Source of the DNA: Paragyromitra xinjiangensis
Taxonomy: Eukaryota; Ascomycota; Pezizomycetes; Pezizales; Discinaceae
DNA: 64,000 nt
Direction: 5' to 3'
Assembly (NCBI GenBank): GCA_038503065.1
Contig: JBCAMK010000009.1
Location: 992,001 to 1,056,000 of the forward strand
The translations under genes were made by a program, and so were the position numbers. Each line of letters begins with the position of its first letter. The stretch's first letter is position 1. Positions 42,416 through 53,832 of the stretch are shown piece by piece. A model generated the notes under the pieces. It was not told where the DNA came from. It did not search any database and saw only the letters and a list, made by a program, of their open reading frames with translations.

Positions 42416-44700
42416 TCACATAAAATTCAAATTCAAATTCAAATTTAAATCCAAATCCAAATCCAACCTATTGTTTTGATCCTCACTAACGGGATCTTCC
42501 AACAACCTAACCATCAAATCTCTATATGGTCCCCTTTTCACCTCTTTCCTAGCCCTTTCCAGGATATCTTTCCCGTACCTTGATTTATAAGCCTCTTTAA
42601 CCCGCCCTAAATGCGCTTGATCGAAGTAAAGCCTAACCGTCCGGGCGACGAGTCTGGTATCTTGGGTTCCGAGAAGCCCAATCGTATCGTGGAAGAGCTT
42701 AGCATCGCGTGCGGCCTTGGAGTTGGCAGTTATTCCGGTGAGAGCGTGTATTAGTGCGTAAGCCTAGTATTCCATAGTAGTTAGAAATAAGTATATGTGT
42801 GATACGAAGGAGAGGGTGAAATTACAAGGTTATTTGGTAAAGCCCCCGTACTTCCAGCAAGCACTTTATCTCTTGAAAAGATAACGTCTACAAGCTCCCT
42901 TACATGCCGTTCCCGGAATCTTATACACAAGTCTCTGAGATAGATATCACTCCTCTTGAGTATCAACTCGAGAAGTAGTTTCTGGTCTAGATACTTATTC
43001 ATACTTCCTGGCCCTCCTGGTCGTTTCTCAGCCCGGTACAAATCCTCAACATCTCCCATAAGCTTCGCTTCACGGGTCAAAAGTTGATCCACGTTTAGAA
43101 GAGATACAGTTTTAGCAGTTTCATATTCACGATCTGCGCGGAGAATTTTAAGGACAGCACGTCCAAACGCGAGATTTGGGGAAGATGCTGCGTCCATGAT
43201 CGCACCGTAAGAGGGACCAACGGTGCGTTGTGCCGAGCTAAGGTAGATATTTTCGATCACTGTTTCGAGAGACATTCCAGGATTGGATATGGCGAATGCT
43301 GTTTTGATCTGTTCAATCTCATCAGGCTGTTTCCCGAATATTGCTTCTGCAATCATTTTATCATCCATTGGAAGAAAGGAAACGTCATTTTTCCCATCTC
43401 GTTTGGTGTAGCTATTGAGCCAATCTGCTTCAGACTCGTAAGGCCCTACAATAAGGCGAAGAAGTGCGATACGGTAAGGGCCGGATGTCTCAGATTTTAT
43501 TGTTGTTTTAATATCCTCTCCATAGAGCTCCTTGTACTTTTGACGGAGAATTGGGAGCTTTGAAGGTGTGCGAGAAACAGTAATAATCGTCGTAGTGAGA
43601 AGATCAGTGTCTGATTTCTTGGAACGCTTGAGCGCTGTCCAAATGGACGTTGCATCGAGAGTTGGGTCATATGATGCTGCAGAAAAGCCCGAAGAGTTTG
43701 AGGAACGAACGGAGCTCGGTGGAGTGGAATTCCATCCTTGTGCGGAGCCAGCACGAGAGCGCACCTGACTAGGGGATGGACTAGGAGCTCTGGTACTGAT
43801 TTCTGGGGCCATCAAGAAAGGGCGGTTGGGTGTAGGAGCCTTTGTCTGAGGTGCTGTTGGAGTCGGTAAATCGATACCAAGCATTTTGGCGATTTTGGAA
43901 GTTATAACAGGCCCATCTGGGGATATTCGGGGCGCCGATGGGTTTGGAGTAACAGACCTCGAAGTAAACCCTGAAGGTCCTGGGGTTTTAGAACGGGGAA
44001 TTTGATATCCCCTAAAACTGTTATCATTTTGCTGGCTCCGAGGAGGCTGCGGCGTGATCGGCCGTGATCGAGGCTGTCCAAACCTGAAATCTGAGGGTTG
44101 GGGTGGTGGTGTCGGAGGCCCTCTCAATATTTGCCCCGCAGGTTTAATAACAGATACCGCAGGATGAGTAGGAAGCCCGGGGACTGGAGGAAGGGCACCT
44201 GTTGGTGGAGGGTACACTGGGATTGCATATCTACCTGCTGAAGCTGACCGTGATCTAGCTCGGGGTGGTGGTGGTGGAGCAGGCGAGAGTCCCTGAAGCG
44301 GGCTAGCAGAAGCATATGAATTAAATGGACTGTCCATTGACTCCTGGGGCGATAACCGGAAAGGATTTGAGTTCGCTATGGAAGCATACGGACTTGAGCT
44401 CCGGGGAGTATAATCGGAATAGAGGGAGGTAGGCGTATCTAAAGCTGGTTCTCGTCGGAATGCTGTTTGGAGCTGGAGAAGAACAGGTGGGGCTGCATCA
44501 TCCTCAAACTCGTTTTGAGAGTCAATTTCATTTGATTTCGGGGTCTGAGGAGTGGAAGGAATATAAAAGCTGTCTTTTGGAAGCGGTGGTGGAGGAGGTA
44601 GAGATTCAGTGGATTCAGGCCGGGGAACTTCCACATCAAATCTCTCCCAGAGACCAATATATTCTGATATTGACCCACGATTATCATTCAAATCATTCAT
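42416..44700 (-). CDS. Annexin-like protein with long Pro-rich N-terminus
   Basis: Two exons, 42826-44700 and 42416-42763, encode 740 residues. The first 340 residues are Pro/Ser-rich and disordered (SLPPPPPLPKDSF, SPAPPPPPRARSRSASAGRY). The C-terminal half looks like an annexin core. An early repeat runs from DATSIWTALKRSKKSDTDLL to LPILRQKYKELYGEDIKTTIKSETSGPYRIALLRLI, and the last repeat is LVARTVRLYFDQAHLGRVKEAYKSRYGKDILERARKEVKRGPYRDLMVRLLE in outline. The middle repeats are diverged and the canonical GxGT calcium loops are not evident. I infer a membrane- or cytoskeleton-associated annexin relative, as reported for divergent annexins of filamentous fungi. The extreme C-terminus is a hexamer-coded LDLDLDLNLNLNLNF run. 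The family call is fairly sure; calcium binding is doubtful. Confidence 0.8.
42424..42465 (-). repeat. Coding hexanucleotide microsatellite (AAATTC/AAATCC)
   Basis: Tandem AAATTC followed by AAATCC units on the plus strand, in frame at the very 3' end of the annexin-like gene. On the minus strand they encode alternating Leu-Asp then Leu-Asn pairs just before the last Phe-Met and stop. Slippage would change the protein tail length in steps of two residues without breaking the frame. Confidence 0.75.
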
Positions 44701-45669
44701 AGCTTCTTGTATGACAATGGTAGATTGAATGTGAGATTCGATGTAGTGAGGATATCAGACGGGAAGCCTGCCCGAAACGAAATAAAATAAAAAAATAAAA
44801 GGGAGTACAACGAGGAATTCAAAAGAGCGTAGCTCGTGAGAAAATAGAAAACTCAGACAAATCTCGGACTGAACTCAGAAATTGGATCAGTGGGTACCAA
44901 AAGTTGAGAGAAAGGTGGAAAAGTGGTTGACTATCAATACCGTCGATGTTTCATGTCCGTAGGCGCCAGAAGGTAACACAAACCACGTAGTACTTCCGTA
45001 GGAAGGTGTCAAGTATCGCAGCCGTTTCAACATAGCTTTCTTCTTTCTTCTTCGGGGGTAAATATTTAAATTATTCATACATCTGGTGGCCACGGGGTGA
45101 GGTTTAAAGGCTAGGCAATACTTGCAATAAAATAATCGATGACAGGGCATACGTGAAGTTTGAACACCACATTGCCGATCGTCAGGGTGTCGTATCAAAC
45201 ACGTATAGAAGAAAAAATGGAACCGGCAGTGATGGCTATTCTTTTCTTCTCCCCCTTAAATTCCACAGAATCCTTTCTTCTGGAACACCGCCTCACGGGA
45301 TCGTTTATTCTCGAGTGACTGTCTATGGTGTGGTGATGTCTGTGCCGCATCGCCGGCATAGTAACACAACCGCTGCCAAACCTTAAAATTATTGCTCTTT
45401 TCTGTGGGACTAGAAATGACCCGACACCCCCAGCAATCCAATGAAACACTTAGGCAAGATATTTAGACGATGGCTATGCTCTAAAAGTCATCACAAAAAA
45501 CATCTCATGACTTACCCCGATTATCCAAAACAGTTTGAAGTTGGGGAACACTACTAATTTCATCTTGGATACATGCATCTTCCGTTGTATTGGTAGAACA
45601 GTCTCAGGCCGCGAGATTTCAAGAAGGTGCTCATATGCTCGAAACTGCACTGGCGCCGTATTATCAGAG
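44701..45669. other. Intergenic space annexin-like / SOM1
   Basis: Almost 1 kb upstream of the annexin-like gene and downstream of SOM1 on the same strand. Open frames of 61-103 codons here are mutually overlapping and carry no motif. No gene is recognised. Confidence 0.5.
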
Positions 45670-45963
45670 CTACCGCCGTACCTCCACTGCCGTAACCTCG
45701 ACCGTAACATCCTTACACCTAACCCATAAGGTTCTCTAATCGTAATGTGAAAGCAAGGGAGCAACTTACTCCCGAAACAGCCTTTCGATAGGCCAACACC
45801 GTATCTCCTCGCCTTCAACTTGACAGTCCCACTGCAGCATCTCGACCAATGGACATGTTGAAAGGTCTTCGACAGGAGACTTACGGCGACGGCCTGTGTG
45901 CACGTCGGTTTGAAGACGCTGGTGGAGCTGGGAGGTGGGGAAAGTGGCTGTGGGGATGCCCAT
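45670..45963 (-). CDS. SOM1: Som1-like subunit of mitochondrial inner-membrane peptidase
   Basis: Som1 assists the Imp1/Imp2 inner-membrane peptidase that removes sorting signals from intermembrane-space proteins. Exons 45770-45963 and 45670-45718 give 80 residues. The pattern fits the fungal Som1 family: FPTSQLHQRLQTDV near the start, GRRRKSPVEDLSTCPLVEMLQWDC in the middle, then IRCWPIERLFR, and after the intron the ending CKDVTVEVTAVEVRR. The conserved cysteines are those in STCPLVEM, WDC, RCWP and ECKD. The intron (45719-45769) has competing AG acceptors. The one ending at 45719 restores the family FR-x-C-x-D spacing, whereas AG dinucleotides 9 or more bases upstream would insert TLWVR-type residues. 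The start codon is 322 bases from that of CGI121 on the other strand. Confidence 0.8.
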
Positions 45964-46285
45964 ATTGCGGTTGGGTGGGTTGTGGTAGAGTTTGGGAGGC
46001 AGATTAGTAAATAATACTACACGTTATATTACTGTTGTGCTAGGTTCACGAAAAAACGTGACCATTAATTAATGGCTATAAATTCTTGTCTTAATAGATG
46101 ATCTATCGAGGTGGAAACTACATGTAAATGCCCTCCTGTGCCTCCCCCCCCATAAGCAAGCTACGCGCGAGGGCGGGCACGAGGCCACGAAACGTTAATA
46201 CGTATATTGAGGCTCAGCTGAGCCTCCTGTTTGAGACTAAGCTTTTGAACCCCGCGTTCCCCCACTGAAAGCTACAACCTCTACC
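45964..46285. promoter_or_regulatory. Divergent promoter SOM1 / CGI121
   Basis: A 322-base space between divergent starts, AT-rich at 46010-46110. It includes ACGTTATATTAC and TTAATTAATGG stretches and a C-run at 46144-46150. No specific factor site is assigned. Confidence 0.5.
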
Positions 46286-47025
46286 ATGACGATCCCCGCA
46301 ACATCTCTCCAGCTAGAACATATCCCTCGTCCACATTCCGTGCATTTGGCACTGTTCAAGAATGTGCGAAACGCCTCGTTCCTCCGCGACCAGCTCCTGG
46401 CCGGCAACGCTGAGTTCGAATACGCCTTTATTGATGCGAGTGCCGTGAGTGATTGAGTCTGCTCCACCTCTCACGTTACAGCAACGAGCTCGGAATTGAA
46501 TAGATAATCGTATAGATAATCTCGACGGTTCATGTTCTTGCGGCGGCTCATCAGGCGATCCATAACCTTCTCGTAGGGGGGAAGCTACGGACTAGAAATG
46601 TTCACTCAGAGACAGTGTTCTGTCTGAGTCCGAACAACAACGTACGCCATCCCTAATAGGTCTAGTATGGCGATGACTCTCACTCACGTTTGATTGTTCA
46701 GATAACGGATGCGTTTCGGCGTTTCGGCATACAACCTAATACTGCATCTCTCGTGTGCATTAAGTTTTCGACACCTTCTACTCCCATCACCCTTGAGGCC
46801 GTACAGTCACATCTGGAAAAGGTCGTCGAAGGTGAGGCTGTAGAATTCACGGATGAGAACCTCTTGAAGGAGACGGTGGTAGATTGGGCCAAGGTGGGAA
46901 AGAATTATAAACTCAAGTTAGACGAAGCTAGTGGAGAAATTATGGCAAGCGAGAAACCAGTAGGAGGCTTGAAGAGTATGGAGGTGGAATTACTAGGAAA
47001 GCTGGTGATAAGGGCAGTTGGATAA
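46286..47025 (+). CDS. CGI121: KEOPS/EKC complex subunit Cgi121
   Basis: A subunit of the KEOPS complex, which makes t6A37 on ANN-decoding tRNAs and also affects telomeres. Exons 46286-46444, 46516-46641 and 46702-47025 join to 202 residues. Family features are LEHIPRPHSVHLALFKNVRNAS at the start, FIDASAIISTVHVLAAAHQAI over the first junction, [26 protein letters not shown] over the second and SLVCIKFSTPS after it. The length is a little above yeast Cgi121 (181). The intron 1 acceptor is chosen at 46515 because the earlier AG at 46503 would bring in an in-frame stop. Confidence 0.93.
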
Positions 47026-47410
47026 TTAATAAAAATATGATTTGCTCAAGAATAGGTAGCATACCTAAGCAATCCTCGATAGTAGTAATAGAGAGCATAG
47101 TAGTCATAAGCTAAAGGTGTCGCGTCTAAGAGCCGAGTCTACAGCCCTCGGCACATCCATACGTACTGCAATCTTCAAAGCCGAAACCTCGGCCACCCTA
47201 AACACATTCACAGTCATGCATGATTTCCATCAATACCATAAAATACCGGTACAGAAATCAAAATGAGAGATGCATGCATTCTGTATTTTCCGAATGCCAA
47301 TATTTTGCTTTACAATAAAGAAACTCTTCCCACAACCAACAATGTCATCAAACCTTAACCATAACAAAACTTATATACAAACAGGTCAAGGTATGGAAGT
47401 CCAAACAAAT
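47026..47410. other. Convergent intergenic space CGI121 / GH47
   Basis: A 385-base AT-rich space between convergent stop codons, taken as two 3' untranslated regions. No gene is seen. Confidence 0.6.
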
Positions 47411-50400
47411 TTATGAAGAAGGTCGTGGGCGCCTGAGGGGATGCGCTTCGGTATTTCTTTGGATACTAAGTCAGTACTATATAAAAAAATTAAAGTGACG
47501 GGAAGGTTAAAACATACAGAACATAATCATCCAAGGATATCAGGTCCGGCTCGCTGAACAGCAAGTAATAATACCTTTAGAAACAGTCAGTGATTTTCAC
47601 CAAGGGGGAGATCAGGCAACACGCACTTAAGAGTTTCGGCAAGCCAAAACGACTCCATCTCATCCAATTGGACAAATTTCGGATCTGATGGACTCCGGGT
47701 CACATCTAAAGGCCATGGTTTGTTAACATAGCTCTTATACTTTATCAATCAATTTATTCCCACCATTTATTGCCGAAAAGCCGAACTCTGTTCTTGTTGC
47801 CTTATCAACACTCTGCCACATCTTCCAACCTTTGTCCTGCCAAGTCGTGTCTGCCGTAAGGCGGTACCTAAATTCCAGGGAAATCGTCAGCACAATCATG
47901 CGACAGCATGTAATAGTAACGAAGAATAGACATACATTATGAAGACAGACTCAATGGCTTCCGGCCGCAATATATACCTCGTATCCATGACCCTTGTGAA
48001 TCCAGTCGGCAAATTCTCGTCGCTAATCATCTGCTTCGCGATATCTTCAAGGGTTAGATGATCTTCCTGAACTACAGTAGAATCAGTCACGGGAGTTGCT
48101 AAAATCCTCCCGTCGTGTTCTGAATCTGGAATAACAGCCCGTTTAGCGTGTTGATGGGGTTCGGCCACTGGCTGTTTTTTCGGCCATCTGTACTTCGGTA
48201 CCAGTTGCTCATAGTATTCCGTGGCATTGAATTTACAGTTAGCCGCGTCTTTGCAATATGCAGTTTTGAAGCTTTCTGGCATGATGCCACTCTCGAACGA
48301 AGCGTAGGCCCAGACGCAGCCATCTGTGAGCTTGGAGCCAATTTCAAGATCACTCTCACGTTCGAGGGCTCGTGCGCCAAGAGCTAACATCCCCCCCGTG
48401 AAACAACTCTGTGAAAAGTATTAGCAGAAATTCAGATCTTCAGTGGGACGGGAATGTGTTACCAGGTGACCAGTATCAGTGTCAAATGTGATCCCAACTC
48501 TGTTGACGTGGGCATTGCCTGAAAGAAGCACATCCGGATCTCCCTTCGCAAGAGGTCGAAAGAATAGGTATTTTTTGGCTTGTTCGACAGATAGCTCATA
48601 CATTTTCTTGTACTGGTCTGATGCACCACCGAGGAGAATATGTTCCTACACTGTATAAGAAAACGATTGAGATTATATAGAACTACGATATCTAAAGAAC
48701 ATACCTTGATCAGGTACTCATACATAGAATCTGCCATTCCACCAAGTGTATATTTTTCGTCTCTTTCGAAGTTTGGTTTCGCTAATCCTTGGGGCATACA
48801 AGATGGTGATGTTCTCGCTGGTTTAACGATAGTGCTAGTAGCAGCAGCAGCCAGCTGTTTCCCAATATCATTAGATCTCCCATCTTGTACCACTTCCTCT
48901 TGATGAATCTTTCCACCCTGAGCCTCTATAGTTAGCCCTGGGTGTGTTAGCGTTTCGAGTTGAGTCTCAAGCTTCTCTTTCTTCTTTGGTTCGTCTTCTT
49001 CGAGCGAGATATGCCCGCCTTGTGCCGCAGCCAACCAATCGAACGCCTGTTCAGGTTCCTGTCTTCTGTCATGCTTATGAACTGGAACAACTTGGAACGC
49101 CGCTTCGGGCTCGGCTCCTGAAGGCTTTTCAATTTTGTTATCTGCAAAGACGCCGTTTGGTGGCGGAAGAACCCGAGGAGGTGTTGAATCCTCTTCGACT
49201 TTCACTTGGACCACTTTACATCCAGAACTGTCGATATTTATCGGCCACATACCAGGAAGACCTGTTTTCGGCTGGAATTCCTCTAATGCATCTGTGATCC
49301 GCTGGACCGCGTCAAAGTAACTATTATTCCCCGTGATCTGAGCTAGGCGTGTAAACTCTACGGTAAGGGACCCAAGCTCTGCCGCAACAGCTCGGAGCTC
49401 CGCACGAGATTCTCTAGCGGTTTGTCGTCTACTTGAACCTTAGCAACCACGCCACCCCTAATCTCTTAGACGACTGGAGGGGGCATACGGTCTCCATCCC
49501 CAATGTAGTACCGGCATACGGTTTGGGGTGTCAAAAACACCATATAATATATCACCCAATTCAATTGCCTTATCGAGCAAAACCTGATGCTTTTCTCCAG
49601 AGACATCGTATGCTCCTATCAGACCCCCAAGGTATCGGATAACTGTCTCAAAAACCGGAACAGTCTGCATGCGTGTTGTGGTGAAATCAATCTTGCCAAC
49701 TGCCTCCACAGCCTCCAAGAACTCCTCCTCTAATCCCATAATCCACAAAGTATCAAGAGCATCCACCAACGTTGCACCCCATCCAGCAAAAGGATCTCTG
49801 AAATATTTTGTTACAGGCGATAGCTCATCATGAAGCCAAGCATACTCCCTATAGCCCTTCCACGTATGCGCCATAGCATCCTTAACAGCCTTTAGTCTCT
49901 CAAGGCGTACCGTACGTTTGGATGAAAGCTCCTTCGCAAAGGAAGCTTGTATCTGGGGAATTTCTTTGTACTTTTTGGGCAGTGGAATGATTTTTTCTTT
50001 AGGCACCGGAAAATGCTCTGGCGTTTTCACCCAATGCTCTAGAGTTGGGGCTGCGGCGTCCGAGACGGCAGCGGGCCTGTTCTCTTGTACATGATTGGGA
50101 GGTTTATCTGAAATTATTGGTACATCGGCGGTTTTTGATTTAGGGGTTTCCACAACGGTACTCGTAGTCTTCGATTTGGGGGTGTCCACAGCTTCTGCAG
50201 GTTTCGGTTTGTCTACCCTCGCCGGGACCTCGGTTCTAGGGGGTGGTTTCTCAATTGGTGGGATTGGAGGTGGTAGGATCGGTGCTTCAACTGAGACATC
50301 CACAATCGACTGCTCATTTGGTGAGTTGGACTTCGAGACTGTAACTGTGTATTCCTTCAATCTCTCGACGGAGAACGAAGAGTTGGTATCACTAAATGAG

Positions 50401-50483
50401 TAGAAATGAAAGAATACGATCATCGCGATAAGAGCGAAGAGAAGCAGGGATCTGTAGCGCCTGAGGCGCACTGCTCCCAACAT
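47411..50483 (-). CDS. Class I alpha-1,2-mannosidase, GH47 family
   Basis: It trims alpha-1,2-mannose from N-glycans in the ER or Golgi. Eight exons: 49489-50483, 48705-49431, 48463-48645, 47936-48408, 47764-47867, 47627-47705, 47518-47574 and 47411-47456, giving 887 residues. It is a type II membrane protein: short basic cytosolic tail, membrane anchor at about 12-28 (SLLLFALIAMIVFFHFY), then a Pro/Lys-rich stalk with a duplicated TPKSKT motif. GH47 blocks are WKGYREYAWLHDELSPV, DALDTLWIMGL, GSLTVEFTRLAQ, YTLGGMADSMYEYL, GIMPES, RYILRPEAIESVFIMYR (about 780-795) and the calcium-binding threonine in NTEAHP (Thr875). A Lys/Glu/Gln-rich insert of about 145 residues sits between SSGCK and the YTLGG block, making it longer than usual. 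ER versus Golgi placement is undecided. Confidence 0.92.
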
Positions 50484-52343
50484 ATTGGATTAATCTGATG
50501 CGTGCCGGGGGACGCGTCAGCTCGTTTTGTCTCAGCAAGCAGGGTTAATCCGGTGGAAGAAAGTTGATAAAGGGCGGTCGAGCTCGTTCTTTGTTGTCAA
50601 TGTCGTGAGCTTGAAGATGAAGTCGACGATGGATATGACACTCGCGAATGTACAACGGATAAGGGGCTGCACGCGCCCAATTAACCAACCCGCCGAGAAC
50701 AATCCTCTTGGCACCATTTGGAGCGGCAATACTCTTCAGCATGGATTTCCGGAGGCAGCTTTATGACCCGATGAATCCCCGGATGGACGAATATATGTTT
50801 ACTCTACCTCAGGGACTAGTAGAGTGAACTGTAAGCCGGGCATTTGAATTGGGAGCCGAAGTCAGATTCAAACATGCCAAAAAAACTAATGGGGGTCCGA
50901 TTGACGAGAGAAAGGAACTCTTGAAGTTGAGAACGACATTGAAGAGAGATTCAGGAACCAAAATCTAATATCAGCCTCAAAACGGTTCTTGCGGGGCAGC
51001 TCGGTGATGCATACCCGTTCTGTGACAATATTCGGGACCGCCATCCATGACCAGGGACTTGTACGACTGAAACATATATATGTACCTCTCTCTAAAGTAG
51101 CGTTGCAAGAACAGCCTGAACCCAGTGACAGGCTTAGAAAGCAGACTGAAGCGATATAGTTCTCGATTTCGCACCATCGGCAGCCTACACCAGGATACGA
51201 TGCTGGGAAATCGTAGCGCAAAAGGTTACTAATTATACTAGGCACAAGGGACAGTTCAATGACCATTTTATAATGTGAGAAACTCTTACGAGTCGTCTAT
51301 CACGATAGTGCCCCCTCCACAAACCATAAAACCATAAGACACGGAAATAGCCGTGAAGAATAGTCGATTTTCTACCAACATACACCGATGAAAAGCTTCT
51401 TGCAGAAAAGCCTCATGGCTGATTGGTATAAATTAGATCCTATGGCTTCTAGTATGAGTGGTAGAAATATGTGCAACTTTCATGACGTGGCGGTCAAGCG
51501 ATTGCGTAACGGAAGTTTTAGAAGGTGATATAATAGAATGGATACGATAATGTTGGCGAATTTTTAGGGTTGGGGGAGAAGATTGGTTCAATACTACTGC
51601 GCATGGTCGTGCAGTAACTATCCCGACCAACATTCATCTATGTAGGCACTATCCCGCTTCCTAGAAGCCATCCGGAAGGGCTTATTGAGGTATTGAGGCA
51701 TTACATGACTAGGACGCCCAAGGATCAACCAGCTTCCGGACAAAAGTTTATAGGGTTAGGGTTGAACCGTGGAATAAAGCATGGGAATGCTGGCAAAGTG
51801 AATCATCTCTTGAAGAAGTGTTGGCGGGATTTACTCTGTTGGCGGGAGCCTGCAGTGTTCCCCCGTATTGATAGAGTTTGTGTAACAGGCACCTTTCCTA
51901 TTCAGTAGCGGTGGCTAAATACGATTGATTCTCCACACCCGGCCGAGACTTGTGCATAGATCTACCTGCTGGGCGCGGAGCTGGAGCCTGAAGCCGCCAT
52001 GTGGCGGTACTGGCATGTACCTAAGAGTACATACATGTAATTTTCTTGTATGAAACGATACATGCTGGGACTTGTTTTGGGATGCATGACCTTGTTGTAG
52101 TTGCCAAAGACGTCAGCGTGTATAGAAAGGGCCACGTGAGAGCGGCTTGGCGAGACCCCAGCCACGCCATCCATCGCCTCTCCCCAACAGTACGAGCTGT
52201 CGTCCTCTTCTCCTTTTCCTACTCTCTTCACGGCTTGACTGAGAACCATATCTCAGTTTTCTGCTCTCCATTTTACACAATCAAATTCCTGCTACGGTGT
52301 CTTTTCTTGCTTTATCTCACATTACTAGCAAATAGTATCAGTC
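50484..52343. other. Divergent intergenic region GH47 / PEP4
   Basis: This 1.86-kb region lies between divergent starts. It contains a telomere-like 13-mer at 51751-51763 and a C/T-rich stretch at 52200-52290 just before PEP4. The minus-strand frame at 50886-51266 has no recognisable motif. Confidence 0.5.
51751..51763 (+). promoter_or_regulatory. Interstitial telomere-like repeat
   Basis: TAGGGTTAGGGTT, just over two units of TTAGGG, lies 581 bases upstream of the PEP4 start and away from any chromosome end features. It may act as a telobox for a Myb-type factor or be a chance or repair-derived insertion. Confidence 0.35.

Positions 52344-53832
<1,489 letters not shown>

Noticed and set aside
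50886..51266. Minus-strand frame of 126 codons between GH47 and PEP4
   Set aside because: No motif and no splice continuation; unsupported.
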